From Megalopta genalis (lineage: Eukaryota > Arthropoda > Insecta > Hymenoptera > Halictidae), in the NCBI RefSeq assembly GCF_051020955.1, contig NC_135022.1, forward strand, positions 9,512,463 to 9,576,462: 64,000 bases of DNA, given 5' to 3'. Positions 24,901 to 36,743 of the stretch are shown in pieces. The position numbers were made by a program, and so were the translations under genes. Each line of letters opens with the position of its first letter. Positions within the stretch are counted from its first letter, which is position 1. The notes below the pieces were generated by a model. That model worked only from the letters and a program-made list of their open reading frames with translations, was not told the origin of the DNA and searched no databases.

Positions 24901-26855
24901 TTTATGTTGCCGACGAACATTTAAGAAAATCTTGGTCACACTAAACGATATGCTCGAGACAAATCTCTTTCGCGATAAGTTTATCAAAATGATTTCCACG
25001 TTTGTCAAAATTTACCCATTAGAAAAAGCAATGGTAGTAGAGCGACCCAAAGGACCTTAGGGCTTCTTTGCCTTATCCATTTTCGTATATTCGAAACTCT
25101 GCTCAGCAGCCACGTGTCAAATAAGAATACTTTAACCATAAAGATATACACATACAGCAAATAATGGTCAATGTATTGCCACGCTTTGTACCATTTAGAT
25201 TCTGTAATTGAAAAAAGTTAACGATTATATCAACCCTAAAAAATTTGAAAATATAGGATAATGGAGCCAGTTACTGTGTTTCTTGATTTGTTTTCGGGCT
25301 TAATTAACTTCATATTTATCAAATTTTATTCAAAAATAAAAGAAAAATGTAATATGTCTTATTCGATAAATATATAGTTAATTACGTCCACAAAAAAACC
25401 AAAGGCACAGCAAGTGGACATCACTGTAATTGGTTCCACTACCCTACTGCAATTACTGATTCAACAATACCATGTCTCAAATAGTGGTAACTATCACTAT
25501 AGTCTCTTCTTCTGACTGTCTTGAGCTTTAAAAACTCAAGTATCTTATTAAACCATAAAATAATGATGGATACGAAACTTGTAAAACGTTCCATCAATCT
25601 CCTCTGCTTGTTCGATCTGCTCGACGTTGTTACGGCGTCGTCCAATTCTGTGTCAGATTCAAGAGAGGATGTGACTTTCAACTTACGAGAGTTGATACGT
25701 TTTAATGGCGAATCGGAACGCAGCAAATGTCTAAGGCAAACAAGAAAGCAAACATATTTCTCTTCAGAAGTGAACCTGTAAAATTTTCCATTTCCGTATG
25801 ACCCCTCAGAAGGTGAACATGAATGTAACCGAGTTATTACTGTACCTAGTCTTGGTAAGACGTTACAACATTAAAGTGTAAACACAATATTGACCCGGCG
25901 ACCTCCGTCGTACAGATAATACATTCGAGCAACCAACCTTGAACGAAGGATTGTGTCCGTGTCACGTTTGATACCCGCTGTTTTGCATGTACTGCTCACC
26001 GATGGATTACACGTCAACCGCTCGGACATTTCTGCGTCCGAATGTATGGACCGTCGTGACATATTAGGCATTGCTAGTATACCTGGAGCAATTTCGTACC
26101 GACACTGTGACGTTTGTGAATAAGTGTAGTCTGTCTTTGGAAATACGCTGGAATATAGTATTTTAAATGTATAGCATTATACTTGCAGAAATGTTTATCT
26201 CTATTATAAGGCTGTATTATTTGAAAAACATACTTCCACCAATCGCCGGCTTGTTTGTAAATTTCATGCGCGGTATTTGGCCTATTAGATGAATCATCCT
26301 TTTCACCCTCTTCAGAGGAGTAATCGCTAGTTATTGTCCTTTGCACGGCAATATTCTTGCTCTGTTTCTCATACTTTTCACCAGACGAGATATCTTTCTT
26401 TTCATTTTGACCATTTGCAAGTACTTCCCTCTTTGCTTTTTGTCGCTCTGAACGTCGCTCTGCTTTTTTAGCAGAGATAGGTGAATTTTCTGGTCTTCTG
26501 CAATCACTTTCAGATGTTTCTAAGACAGTAATTTCTTCGCTTCCTTCCATTATCATTTCCATATTTTGATCGTGTACCCTGCTATAAGTTCCAGATCTAG
26601 TTTTGAAAAAAGATGTATACTTTTGAAACTAATAGATAATAATTATCATAAACTAAGAAAGATCTAAAAGGGAACCTTTTGCTGTTCATAGTTTCTCCGG
26701 GAGTACTGGATCTCTCTCGGCTTCGATTTCTTAAGTCATAATGATGATCCGAGATTTCTGTTTCTGCTAAGGCACGGTTTTGGACCAATGGAGTGTGAGA
26801 ACGAGATCTACTGCCACTTCGTAATTCATAATATCGTTGTTCGCTCTCCGTACCA
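21963..26855 (-). CDS. SUN-domain nuclear envelope (LINC complex) protein
   Basis: Inner nuclear membrane protein that binds KASH partners in the perinuclear space, related to SUN1/2 and klaroid. Exons in coding order: 26676-26855, 26234-26578, 25471-25730, 24633-24815, 23443-23663, 23268-23330, 22902-23181, 22699-22812, 22304-22590, 22150-22242, 21963-22076. Phases close over about 712 residues. The start-codon exon is missing, and the junction 24633 to 23663 (donor gtgtaa) is the weakest. The N-terminal part is basic and serine/arginine-rich with repeated YELRSGSRSRS/YDLRNRSRERS motifs. A hydrophobic segment (FVSIIILWFNKILEFLK) follows, then coiled-coil exons, then the SUN domain: ALESAGGQIISTRC, GACWAFQGFPGYLLIKL, FTVEHAPKSILP, APKKFNVW, VELRV and YTCLYRFRVHG. 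The cysteines in STRC, ACWAF and YTC match positions used for disulfides in human SUN2. An alternative 5' exon is listed separately. Confidence 0.88.
22613..22671. repeat. Intronic (TAA)n/(GAA)n microsatellite
   Basis: AATAATAATAATAA followed by GAAGAAGAAGAAG lies in the SUN-gene intron between exons 22699-22812 and 22304-22590. Confidence 0.9.
25938..26071 (-). CDS. Probable alternative first coding exon of the SUN gene
   Basis: It opens with ATG at 26071 (MPNMSRRSIHSDAEMSERL...), reads 44 codons and ends in phase 2 at a donor (gttggt). This is the same phase as the exon 26234-26578, and both fit the acceptor at 25730. Read through from the upstream exon, its only acceptor gives a stop codon, so the exon cannot be internal in that frame. 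A separate promoter with a short N-terminus (lacking the RS/ELRSG region) is the simplest reading. Chance coding is not excluded. Confidence 0.55.
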
Positions 26856-26859
26856 CTAC

Positions 26860-28365
26860 CAAAATAAACAATACAAGTTATCCTGATAGAACGGATATAA
26901 ATTAATATATAAAGGACATTCATTCGAAAAGATTTTATAAACTTAAAATCTTATTTGCATGGCTACTGTCAGCTAAATAGCTAAAAATACTTGTAATCCC
27001 TCCCAGTTGAAACATATCTGTACATAGCCCTTCTCTGTTGGTTTCTATTTCAAGCATGCTTTTTCTTTTCGTCCCTTTCGCTCTCATTTACTTGAGCTTT
27101 TTTTCGAACAAATCTCCCACAACGCGGCTGTTTTAGATTTAACGCGTCGCGTAAACCGATACTACATATGTGGATAAGTACACGATGCGTAATTACGTGT
27201 TTTTATTGCTTCCTTCGCCAATCAAACGCATATATATGCATACATTACATTTGCATACATATACGTACGTATATAGGTAAACTTGTAATTAAAATCGTAA
27301 AATAATCGCACGCCATGTACAAATGAATCTTACATTCTATCGAAATATTTAAGTCACAGGGTAAATACAACACTATTTGGAACACTAATTCAGAACTGTC
27401 TCTCAGCATTACAACTATAAATAATTTATGGATGTTACGAATTCGTAGATAGTATATCGCAATTTAATCCCGACATTTAATTTCCCGAAAAGTTTTCTAT
27501 TTATAGACAACTCACCGACACTGTACGGGAGAAATTCTCGACTCTTCATACATGATTCAACGTATTTTGCTGTAAGACAAATACGTGAATGTTTAACACG
27601 CAACACAAATTTTCCAAAATAGTATTTTCCAATGTCACTTTAAACTGTTTGTTAACATTTATATATGTACAAATCCCCTGAGAGTAGTTCAACACTTCAG
27701 CACGACTGAACACGACTATTCAACAGTGTTCAACGAATAGGAAGAGAACGATGCACAGTGCTCAGTTATGATACATATAAATATGTTTTGCATGTGTGTA
27801 CATATATACAACGCGGACTGCACACATACATATAATTTGCTTGCGCGCGCATCATAAGATGATTCATCCAATGATGCCCTTGCTGCGTGTATATGGCGAC
27901 ATATACATACATATCTACACATTTACACGTATATATGTACGTAAATTGTACCAATGTACAATACCATGCTGTTTCACGATCAGTACCAATGTATCACGTA
28001 TATACATACTAAGTACATACCAATGTACATACCAATGTACATACCAAGTACATACCGTTTAGTATAGGTTTACTGAAGTTTGCTAAGCGGGCTCTTGTTA
28101 TATGATGTAATTGACGTTAGAATAGTAAGCTCGATGTGCGAATATGTTAAATATATTCGAAGATAATGTTACACGATACCGAAAATAATAATCTTTCTTG
28201 GTCAATGTGGTCAAAGATATCTGTGACGTCATCTTGTGCTACATTGTACACAGTCGCCTCTCAAATTCAGAGCTTTTTCTTCTCCCAATTCAAGAACCTT
28301 TCTATCCCTACCATTCTACTACACATCCATCTTCGCGCAGTTACTTTAAAAAGAGAACGGAAGAT
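26860..28365. other. Intergenic/upstream region of SUN gene, no gene seen
   Basis: This should contain the missing SUN 5' exon(s) and promoter, but I could not choose among short ATG-donor candidates. Short repeats of ACATACCAATGT type occur at about 27985-28055. The open frames near 27716-28062 are low-complexity products of TACATA repeats. Confidence 0.45.
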
Positions 28366-28368
28366 GAT

Positions 28369-28370
<2 letters not shown>

Positions 28371-28439
<69 letters not shown>
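28371..28439. repeat. (GA)n microsatellite
   Basis: About 34 uninterrupted GA units. It creates artificial arginine/glutamate frames on + and a leucine/serine frame on -, which I do not count as coding. Confidence 0.97.
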
Positions 28440-28443
<4 letters not shown>

Positions 28444-28479
28444 ACCCAGCGAACTCTATGCTAAGTGTCCACACGGACG

Positions 28480-29060
28480 AGAAACCTACGTCGTCACACT
28501 TTATCGTGCTTGCGGTCTCATTCTTTTCGCGCATCTGTACAGTCTGACGCTTCATCTGAAACATGCGGCGCGATATTCAACTTGTACTTGTCGCCACGTA
28601 GGATTCTCGATCACATTTGCCAGCGAATTTTCGAACGATGCTTGTGTATATGTTTCACTTTACACTGCATTGCAATAGTGTAAACTTCATATTTTTTTCT
28701 GAAAGATGAAATATGACCCATTTTAATGAATAAATGCCATTTTTAAAGAAATTTCCCTGAAAAGAGTTGTATATAGGTGTTAGAAGAAATGAAAATCTAT
28801 TGGCGATAGATACGAGATTTACACTATTCACTTGCAACATTCGTTCATACTCCCGCGTTAACATTCAGGTCAATGCAATACAATCAGATCAAATCTCAAT
28901 GTGCATTGAGCATCGTTCGAAAATTCGCTGACAAATCTAGTCGAGAATCCTACGAGGCGAAAAGTACAAGTTAAATATCGTGCCGCGAGCGCCAGGCGCA
29001 CGAATGCGCAAAAGGAATGATGCTTACCGCAAGCACGACAGCAGTGCTGACTTGTGCTCA
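28480..29060. mobile_element. Large imperfect hairpin, foldback-like element
   Basis: The left arm (about 28490-28680) and right arm (about 28865-29050) are inverted: GCGAATTTTCGAACGATG on the left pairs with CATCGTTCGAAAATTCGC on the right, and GTAGGATTCTCGA pairs with TCGAGAATCCTAC. The two arms translate to similar peptides on opposite strands (RACG... GFS..FASEFSND), which is a by-product of the inversion. The spacer is about 190 bp. I did not find clear target duplications. Confidence 0.7.
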
Positions 29061-30600
29061 CTCGCTATTTCCTCTCTTTGTCATTTACTATGAGGGCAGC
29101 ACTGTTCGGTTGCAAATTGTCAGCCAATCGGAGCCCAGCAATTCGCTGCATTCTCTCAATTCAAGTACCTCGTTGGTCCCAGATATGGTTCTTGAATGGA
29201 GAGATTATTGTACATGCAGCAAAAGGTCTATTAGTAGCATAAATCTTATTAACTTTGTTAATAAGATTCTTTTATGGCGCTATGAGTTTTTCTAGCATAA
29301 TGACCACCTATGCTTATGAGGTAATTATACTATAAAAAAAGAAATTAAAATAAATGCGATATATTGGTATTTTTCATTTACACACATTTAATTAAGTTTG
29401 AAATCAGTCCTAAACCTTCGAAATGTCTACTAGCGACATCTCATCATAGATATGTATTACTAAATTGATTAATGACTCCAGCATTTTTATTGTAGATGGC
29501 GTTTTAAAATTTCACGAGATTTTTGAAAAATCTTATCGCTGTTTGTAACTCGCTCGCTCCGAAAATTGATTATTCGTTTTGGAATAAAAAGCCTTATTTT
29601 AAATCTCTGTCTAATTACTAAGTATTTCGAACTATGTATATGTGGATCGTTTTGCCTGGTGACTACAGTTTCATAGATCTATCAGCAAATGGTTACAAAT
29701 AATGCAATATTATAATGAACTCAAGCAAGTTATAACACTGCGCCCTTGTGCGAATTGTAATTTAAATGGTAACGTGTAAGTACATATGTACGTAGAATTG
29801 AAAAAATCTATAACTCTGTAATCGCATTTATTAAGTGTTATTTATTAAATTTATATTTATTAATTTATGTTTCATTTTCTTTCATTGGCTGTTTAAAATA
29901 AACGTTGGTTGACCCTTTGTTTAACCGAGAAGTTACGTTTGTTTATGTTTTCTTGTCTGTGTTCATAGTCTACGTGCATATTTATGTACATTGTAGATAC
30001 GATACAACGTAAATGTGGGAATGTGTGTATATATCTATAGGAGTAAAAGCAGGTACAATAAAATTAAAGAATCAGCCATTCAGTGCAACTAATGAATATT
30101 ATGAATATTATCTGCTATATTTAATTCGATCGTGACGCCGTGAAATGAGTTGAGACGTGACTTGAACTTTCAGGTGCGTACATAACAACATAACATAACG
30201 ATGAAAAGAGCCCGTGGAGAGAAATGCATAAGATTGTGAGCCACATGACGATCATAGACTGGCAACGGAGCGCGTACATACCACATATGTATGTACATAC
30301 AAACGAGATATAATCGCATAAAGTAAAACAAAGTGCTCGGTTTGTACGCTGGGAATAACATTATCAATGAGGATACTTAAAAACGGTATAGAAAAAGGGG
30401 TGCGACAGTAGATAATTAATTCATAAGAAATGTCTGTGATTACATTTGACAGATTGTTGCAGCTTGAATTATTACGAAGCTGACGGAGGAGATTGACCAT
30501 TAATACATACGTACACTGTATGTACAATCAGTCTGGAGGGAACGACAAGTTTGAAATTGTGGTCTGTAGGCTATTCACAAGCTGCGGACTGTGAGAAGCG
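29061..30600. other. Intergenic upstream of ZAD zinc-finger gene
   Basis: AT-rich sequence with no frame over 95 codons that resembles a protein family. It should include the promoter of the zinc-finger gene that starts at 30652. No clear TATA/Inr combination stood out. Confidence 0.45.
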
Positions 30601-30651
30601 AGTACAGAGTGCAGAGTACAGATACAGGTCACCTAGTCCACCAAACAAAAT

Positions 30652-33600
30652 ATGGACGCCGTAGGAATAAATACGTCCGATTCGGCGCAAAATGAGGAGG
30701 AAAGCATCGTGTCGACAGTGGAAATATGTCGCGTTTGTCTTCTGGGTAATCTGGTGATGCGGGACTTGTTTCTAGAGAACGAGGTTTCTTCACTATCGAC
30801 AAAAGCGATGAGTTTTGCAAACGTTAAGGTTAGACTTGCCATTTAGAGGTTATATTTTATAGAAAATGTAGCGATATGTAATGTTTTCTCGTCTAATTAG
30901 GAACAGTTGATAAATAGCATGTTCTATGTGTCATTGCGGGAACTGTAACATACTTTTGGTATACTTTTGTACGAGATTCCTCTCTACTTTGCAAAGAAAT
31001 AAAGAAAAGTAGAGAAAAGTAAAGAAATTCGATGGTATTATAAAACAATCAATTATTATTATTAGAAGCGGGTTAACGGTGTTTGGTTTGTTTTAGATGG
31101 TACCTGGAGATGGCTTGCCAACGCGCGTATGTTGTATATGCGCGGATAAACTTGAATCTGCATACGAATTTAAACTACAGGTGGAACAAGCGGATACAGT
31201 TCTAAGAGAAAAGTTCGTTACCATGAATATGAAGGAAGAATTATTTTTTAACGAAGTCGAAGTACACCTGGAAGTAGGAGAAAGAAACGAGGACATAGAA
31301 CGAATGCATATAGAAAATCATTATCAGAATGCTGTAGAAACATTGGAAACGATGTCTGGTGATGAAAAGTCGTCTCTTCTAAAGGATCAGTTGGCTTTGT
31401 TGCAAGTAGAAAAGTTGGCTGAACAGGAACATGCAATAACGGGTAGATAAAACGTTTTCCTTTATAAAATTAAGAAAACTATACGTTTATATTCTATTAA
31501 AAGTCTTTTCGCGTTTAGAACAACATGACAATTCAGTGATGGAAGAAGTGATCGCGTCGGAACAGATGTTGGAGGAGTGTTCTAACAGAGAAGAACAAGA
31601 TGTTAAAGTTGCAGACATTATGACCAAGGACGAATGTATTCTGAAACACGAAACCAATGAAAATTGTATCGACAATATTTCAACGGTAGAGCACGATTAT
31701 ATATTGCAACAAGAATGTATACTGGCAAATGATGGTCAACGAAAAGACCAAGAAGAAGACCGAGAAGAGCAGCAACTAATATCGGAAGAATCGTTCTCAC
31801 GCGACGATTGCGTGCAGTATGTCAATATGTTGGTGAAAGCAGCCGATGTGACCCACAGAGAAGATGAAGATCCGAATAAAATAGAGCAACCTGATGAAGA
31901 GGACCCGAGAACAAATGTCAAGGTCGAACAAGATCATCAATGTCAAAGCGAAATGAGAAGAAGCAAACGTAAGCTAGTTCAAAGGAACACCGATACGGCA
32001 CGAGACTCCGACGAGGAAAATTATTTTGAAAATCTAAACTTAAGTTCACGACTGAAGAAAGCTGAGGACTCTGACAAATCGGAAAGGATCTTTTTCATGT
32101 GTTACCTTTGCGACAAAGAATTTTTGTCGAAAAACGTTTTGCGGGAACACATGCACTCCCACGAAGAAGTCCGAAAAGCGTTATCGTTGCGAAAGTCCAT
32201 CGAAAAACCAGAAAAAGATGGTGAAAGATGCAACCTCACGAAATCGCCTCCATCCGGTAAAAGATCGAACAAATGTCCCTATTGCGGTAAACAATACATA
32301 TACATAATATCCTTTAGTAAGCACTTGAAAAAACACGAGAAAGAGAAAGAAGAGTCGAAAGAGGAATTATTGCCGTTAGAAATTTCGTTTCACGAAGACG
32401 AACATAGTTTAGATTTCGAAGATTATGTGGATAAAGACAACTTGAATTCCGAGTATCGAAAAAGAGTCAGAAGAAGAGAAGGCGCGGCTGCAACAAAGTC
32501 GGAAAAGGAGGAAAGAATTGCGAAGCAGGTGGAGGAAGAAGAGGAAACCCCTGACGAAGAGCATGAGGAGCTAGAGAGAACCAGAAGCGAGGAGAAAGCG
32601 AAACAAACGGAATATGAGACGAACAGCGAAGGTAAAGATCGAATATGTAATCGAGACGAAAATGGAGAACGAAAGAAACGCGAGGCACGTATGGACACGT
32701 CTTTCGCATGCGACAAGTGTCTAGAAAAATTCTCTACTAGACGGGGTTTGCGGAAGCACACGATTTCGCATGTCGCTCTTAGATGCAGCGTGTGCGAAGA
32801 AGAATTTGACTCGTTGGAAAAACTGAGGAATCACCGAACCAAGCACGTCGTGGAAGGTGTATTGTCTGAACAAGATTTGGAAGCGGGTACGGAGTTTTCG
32901 ATTGACAGGGATGTAGATGGTTATCGGGATTCCGAGGATAAATCTAAAGAGGAGGAGCAAGGAAATTACGAAGTAGGAAGACGAAAAGGAAAGGACGGGG
33001 AACGAGAAAACGAGGCACAGTTGTCGGAGAACGCGTTGAAGAGACACTCTAGGTAGGTAGGAATATAAGGTTATACTAAGATTATACTACTATACTATAT
33101 ATTGCGTTAAGTAGTCTTAACCAACTATTAAGTCGTAAATTTAAAAAATGATCAAATAATGATATTGTTTTGTTTAGAAACACGGAGATCCATACGGAGG
33201 TCGAATTCAGTTGCAAGCTATGTTATCAGCGATACACGAGAATGGATTTGTTGCAGAGGCATATGGAGCAACACGAACGTGCGAAAAATTACAAATGTAC
33301 AGAATGCAATAAAATGTTCGGTAATGAACTAACTTTACGAAATCATCTTATAGCTACGAATCACAAAACTTTTGTCCAAGGACAAGAGTACGATCCTAAC
33401 AAGCGGATCAAACGAGTAGCTGCGAGAGCAGCTCAAAAGATAATCGATAAAATTAAGACGGAGGATGGCTTGGAAGATTACGAGGACGAAGATGAACGAG
33501 AGGCAAAGATAATTGAGCGAAACACTACGGACGGAAATTACGGACGAAACAAGCGCGATGCTTCTACACAGAAGAAACATAATTGCACGAAGAAGGAGTT

Positions 33601-35173
33601 GGAATGCGCGAGTTGCAATAAAAAGTGTAGCTCGAAACAATCGTTGGCAAAGCACATGGATCAACACGTGAAGGAAGAGAAAATTATCAAATCGGAGAGG
33701 CCAAGGCAGGGCTCTTTCGGGGATAAGAGGGACCGACAGAGAACCTGCGCGAACGAAGCAATCGAATCGAGCGAGGTCAACAAGGATGATGATTACGATT
33801 CGGATTTCGAAAGCGGGTTGGATTGGCCGATGGATAATCACGAATGTGTTAAGTGCAAAAAGCGGTACAGCACGAAGAAATCGTTACTGCGTCATCAACT
33901 GTTGCATGAAGAACCGAATTTCGAGTGCGATATTTGCAATGTAAAATTCTATCGCAAGGACAAACTGAAAGCTCACTACGACAAATGTTCGGAAAAGAAC
34001 CCTGACCAGGTGAGAAAATGCAACATCTGTGGGGATAGTTTCGAAAATAACGAGATATTGCGAGAGCATAGATCAAAACACGTGACGGAAGGCATTCTCA
34101 CAGAAGAAGACTTGAGGGATATCGAACCACGACCGGAAGAGAAAAAGCCTGGGGAGAAGATCGGTAGGAAAAGAAGGACCGATATAGTAGGATTGGAGTG
34201 TACCGAGTGCAACAAACAGTACACCTCTAGGAAAGGACTTCTTCGCCACATTCAGGTTCACGAAGGGAAGAAATACCTCTGTGATATATGCCCGAAAAAG
34301 TTTTACAGGAGAGAACATTTGAAGATACACGTAGCCAAGCACAATATGATCAAACCATACAAGTGTACACGCTGTACGAAACGTTTCATTAAAGAAGAGC
34401 AACTGACCAATCATTTATCGAAGCACGATCGAACTTTTAAGAAGAACAAAGAAACCGACAGCTCCAAGAGATTCCTCTGTGAAATCTGCTCGAAAAGTTT
34501 CACCCAATCGACAACGTTGATCGCGCACCTTAGGGCTCACAATGGTATTAAACCGTACGTTTGCGAGGTTTGTTCTCGACCATTTACGACCAACGCCTAT
34601 CTTAAAATGCATATGAGAACTCATACTCAAGAACGACCATACATTTGCCAGTACTGTTCGCGCGCTTTCGCCAGAGCCGATACGCTCGCCAATCACTTAA
34701 CGTCACATACCGGCGAGGCAAAGTATCATTGCAAGTACTGTCCCAAAAACTTTCGTCGTCTGAAATCCCTGAAGGAGCACGTTTTCATTCACACTGGACA
34801 GAGACCGTACGCCTGTCCAACCTGTGATCGTCGTTTCAACAATAACGGAAGTCGGTACGCTCATAGCAAGAGATGCAAACAAAATTTTGTTCAGAATCAG
34901 AATCGTGGTCAAACGTTGGCGCAAGTACAGTCTGCTCAAAATCAGCAAAGGATACTGCACCAGCAAACCACGCTTGGACAGACACAACTGCTGAAAGCGC
35001 AGAACATTAAAACTATTACGATCACTAGACAACCAGATACCGTTACTGGTCAACACGTCACGCAGCACCAAGAGATAATAATGCCCCTGATCTTTCCTTT
35101 AACTGTCACTGTCGCCGATATCAGCGAAGAAGTTATATTACCGGAAGGAACCAAATTGTTTACGACCACCTAA
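30652..35173 (+). CDS. ZAD-domain C2H2 zinc-finger protein (about 18 fingers)
   Basis: Predicted nuclear DNA-binding transcription regulator. Four coding exons: 30652-30828, 31097-31442, 31519-33052 and 33178-35173. All are GT-AG with closing phases and give 1350 residues. An N-terminal ZAD (zinc-finger-associated domain) is split by intron 1: C26-x2-C29 (CRVC) in exon 1 and C71-x2-C74 (VCCIC) in exon 2. A long acidic linker follows, then four spaced fingers in exon 3 (from about residue 367) and about fourteen in exon 4 (to about residue 1255). The last six or so are tightly spaced with TGERP-like linkers (HTQERPYIC, HTGQRPYAC). Two fingers end in C instead of the last H (C2HC). A glutamine-rich tail closes the protein. 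The start is the first ATG before the ZAD. AATAAA-like signals occur near 35770. The ZAD-C2H2 family is strongly expanded in insects, so orthology is not assigned. Confidence 0.93.
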
Positions 35174-36743
35174 ACTAGACAAGTTTCTCTGTGTGTCTTT
35201 TCAAGCGATTCTTGCCTGACTACATCGGCTGAAGTCTGGTGATAGGTAGGTCGATTTCTTCTCTCCCTCTCTCTCTTTCTGATCGCTGATCATTTACGAT
35301 TTTCCTTGTAACACTGAACATGTTTCTCACTACGATAATTAGGTGAGAAGTAGAGAGACAGAGAGGCGAGGGAAGAACAATTAGTAAAAAAGATGAAACA
35401 GACAGGGCGAAACAAGTAATGAAATAGCGAACCATCGGAGATGATCTTTTTAATTTTGTACTATACGTTGTATATCTCTGTTTATATTGAAACAAGTTAC
35501 AAAAACCATAGAATATGTGGGGATGAGATGATACATAGTCTGAAAGATTAATAAGAGAAAAAGGAAGATGGGAACAGTTGCTTTCTTTTGCTTTTAACAA
35601 GTACAAGATTCACTATTCGCATCAAATATTCTATTTTTTAAACGTATCTCATTATTTCTGAACCGTTCTTTATCTTTTCTGGTTCATTTAGTTTCCAGCT
35701 AATTCCAACAAAACAATTACGTAGGAATATGTATAGGTAATTCGTATTTGAATACGTAAATAATTTAAAATAAATAAATAAATAAATACAAGTATACACA
35801 AACACATACGCACGTGCGTATATACGTATGCTTATTGCCAGAACGGCAAATGATTGTAAAAGTTTCCTTTTTAGAATTCATCGTCTTCTTTTCACTTGAT
35901 GTGTTTTTCTTCTAGATTCAGGCAACTTTCGATGGAAGCGTTACGCGCACAAATACCTCTCGGAAGGGTTGGACATTCGCTAGCGAAGCAATACATTGTT
36001 GTTTTTCAACCGTACGTTGAATAGTTCGTTTTAATTTTATTATGACGCTAAACTTTAATGTACATACCGATTGATTTTTAAGAAAATCATTATCCAAAGA
36101 TTGTATCATAAATTGCACGACGAGTGTAACATAATTTTTTACGACGTATGACTTTCGGTCGTTAAATTCCAATAAAAACGCGATATAAAATTGTATACAA
36201 AATTTATTGCATCGGTAGTAACGCCAGATAGGAATGTACTCCCAGGAATGACGTATTGAATATTGCAATCCATAGAAATGCAAATGTATTCGTTATCTAT
36301 CATCTTCGTACGCATTTATTCGATCGATTCGTTCCATTCTTCAAAATCCTACAGTTTTGTGTTCTTTTATTTTGCTGTCATTGTTATTGTCATTTTTACT
36401 TTATGCGTGTATACATACAACTATATAATACAAAATACATTAATAAATTGGCAATAACCACGATTAAAAGTGGTAGATTATGGTTTTACCACACAACAAG
36501 CCAAATACTTGAAAATTGACATTCTTAAAACATGGATCATGTTTTGTGATTTATTTGTACATAAACGTAAATACTGTGAATAAAGCATTTGTAGTGGTAT
36601 CAAAATATTTGTCACGTTTTTCGGTCCGTATTTGAAGATAGGAACGGTTTCGATGAAATGCAATTTGTTCGATTTGTATTTCATTAGGTTTTTAGCGAAT
36701 GTTTCATTTTTTATGCTTGAAATTTTCATGAATGTGCGGACGC
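35174..36743. other. 3' flanks of the zinc-finger and TMEM209 genes
   Basis: This is a convergent intergenic region. AATAAATAAATAAATA at about 35770-35787 can serve as poly(A) signal for the + gene. TTTATT near 36551 reads AATAAA for the minus gene. No other gene is supported. Confidence 0.5.

Noticed and set aside
26860..27100. Candidate first SUN exon (MFQLGGITS...)
   Set aside because: Its possible donors give phase 1, but the next exon needs phase 2.
28166..28678. 170-codon frame
   Set aside because: Runs through the GA microsatellite and a hairpin arm; repetitive and not conserved in kind.
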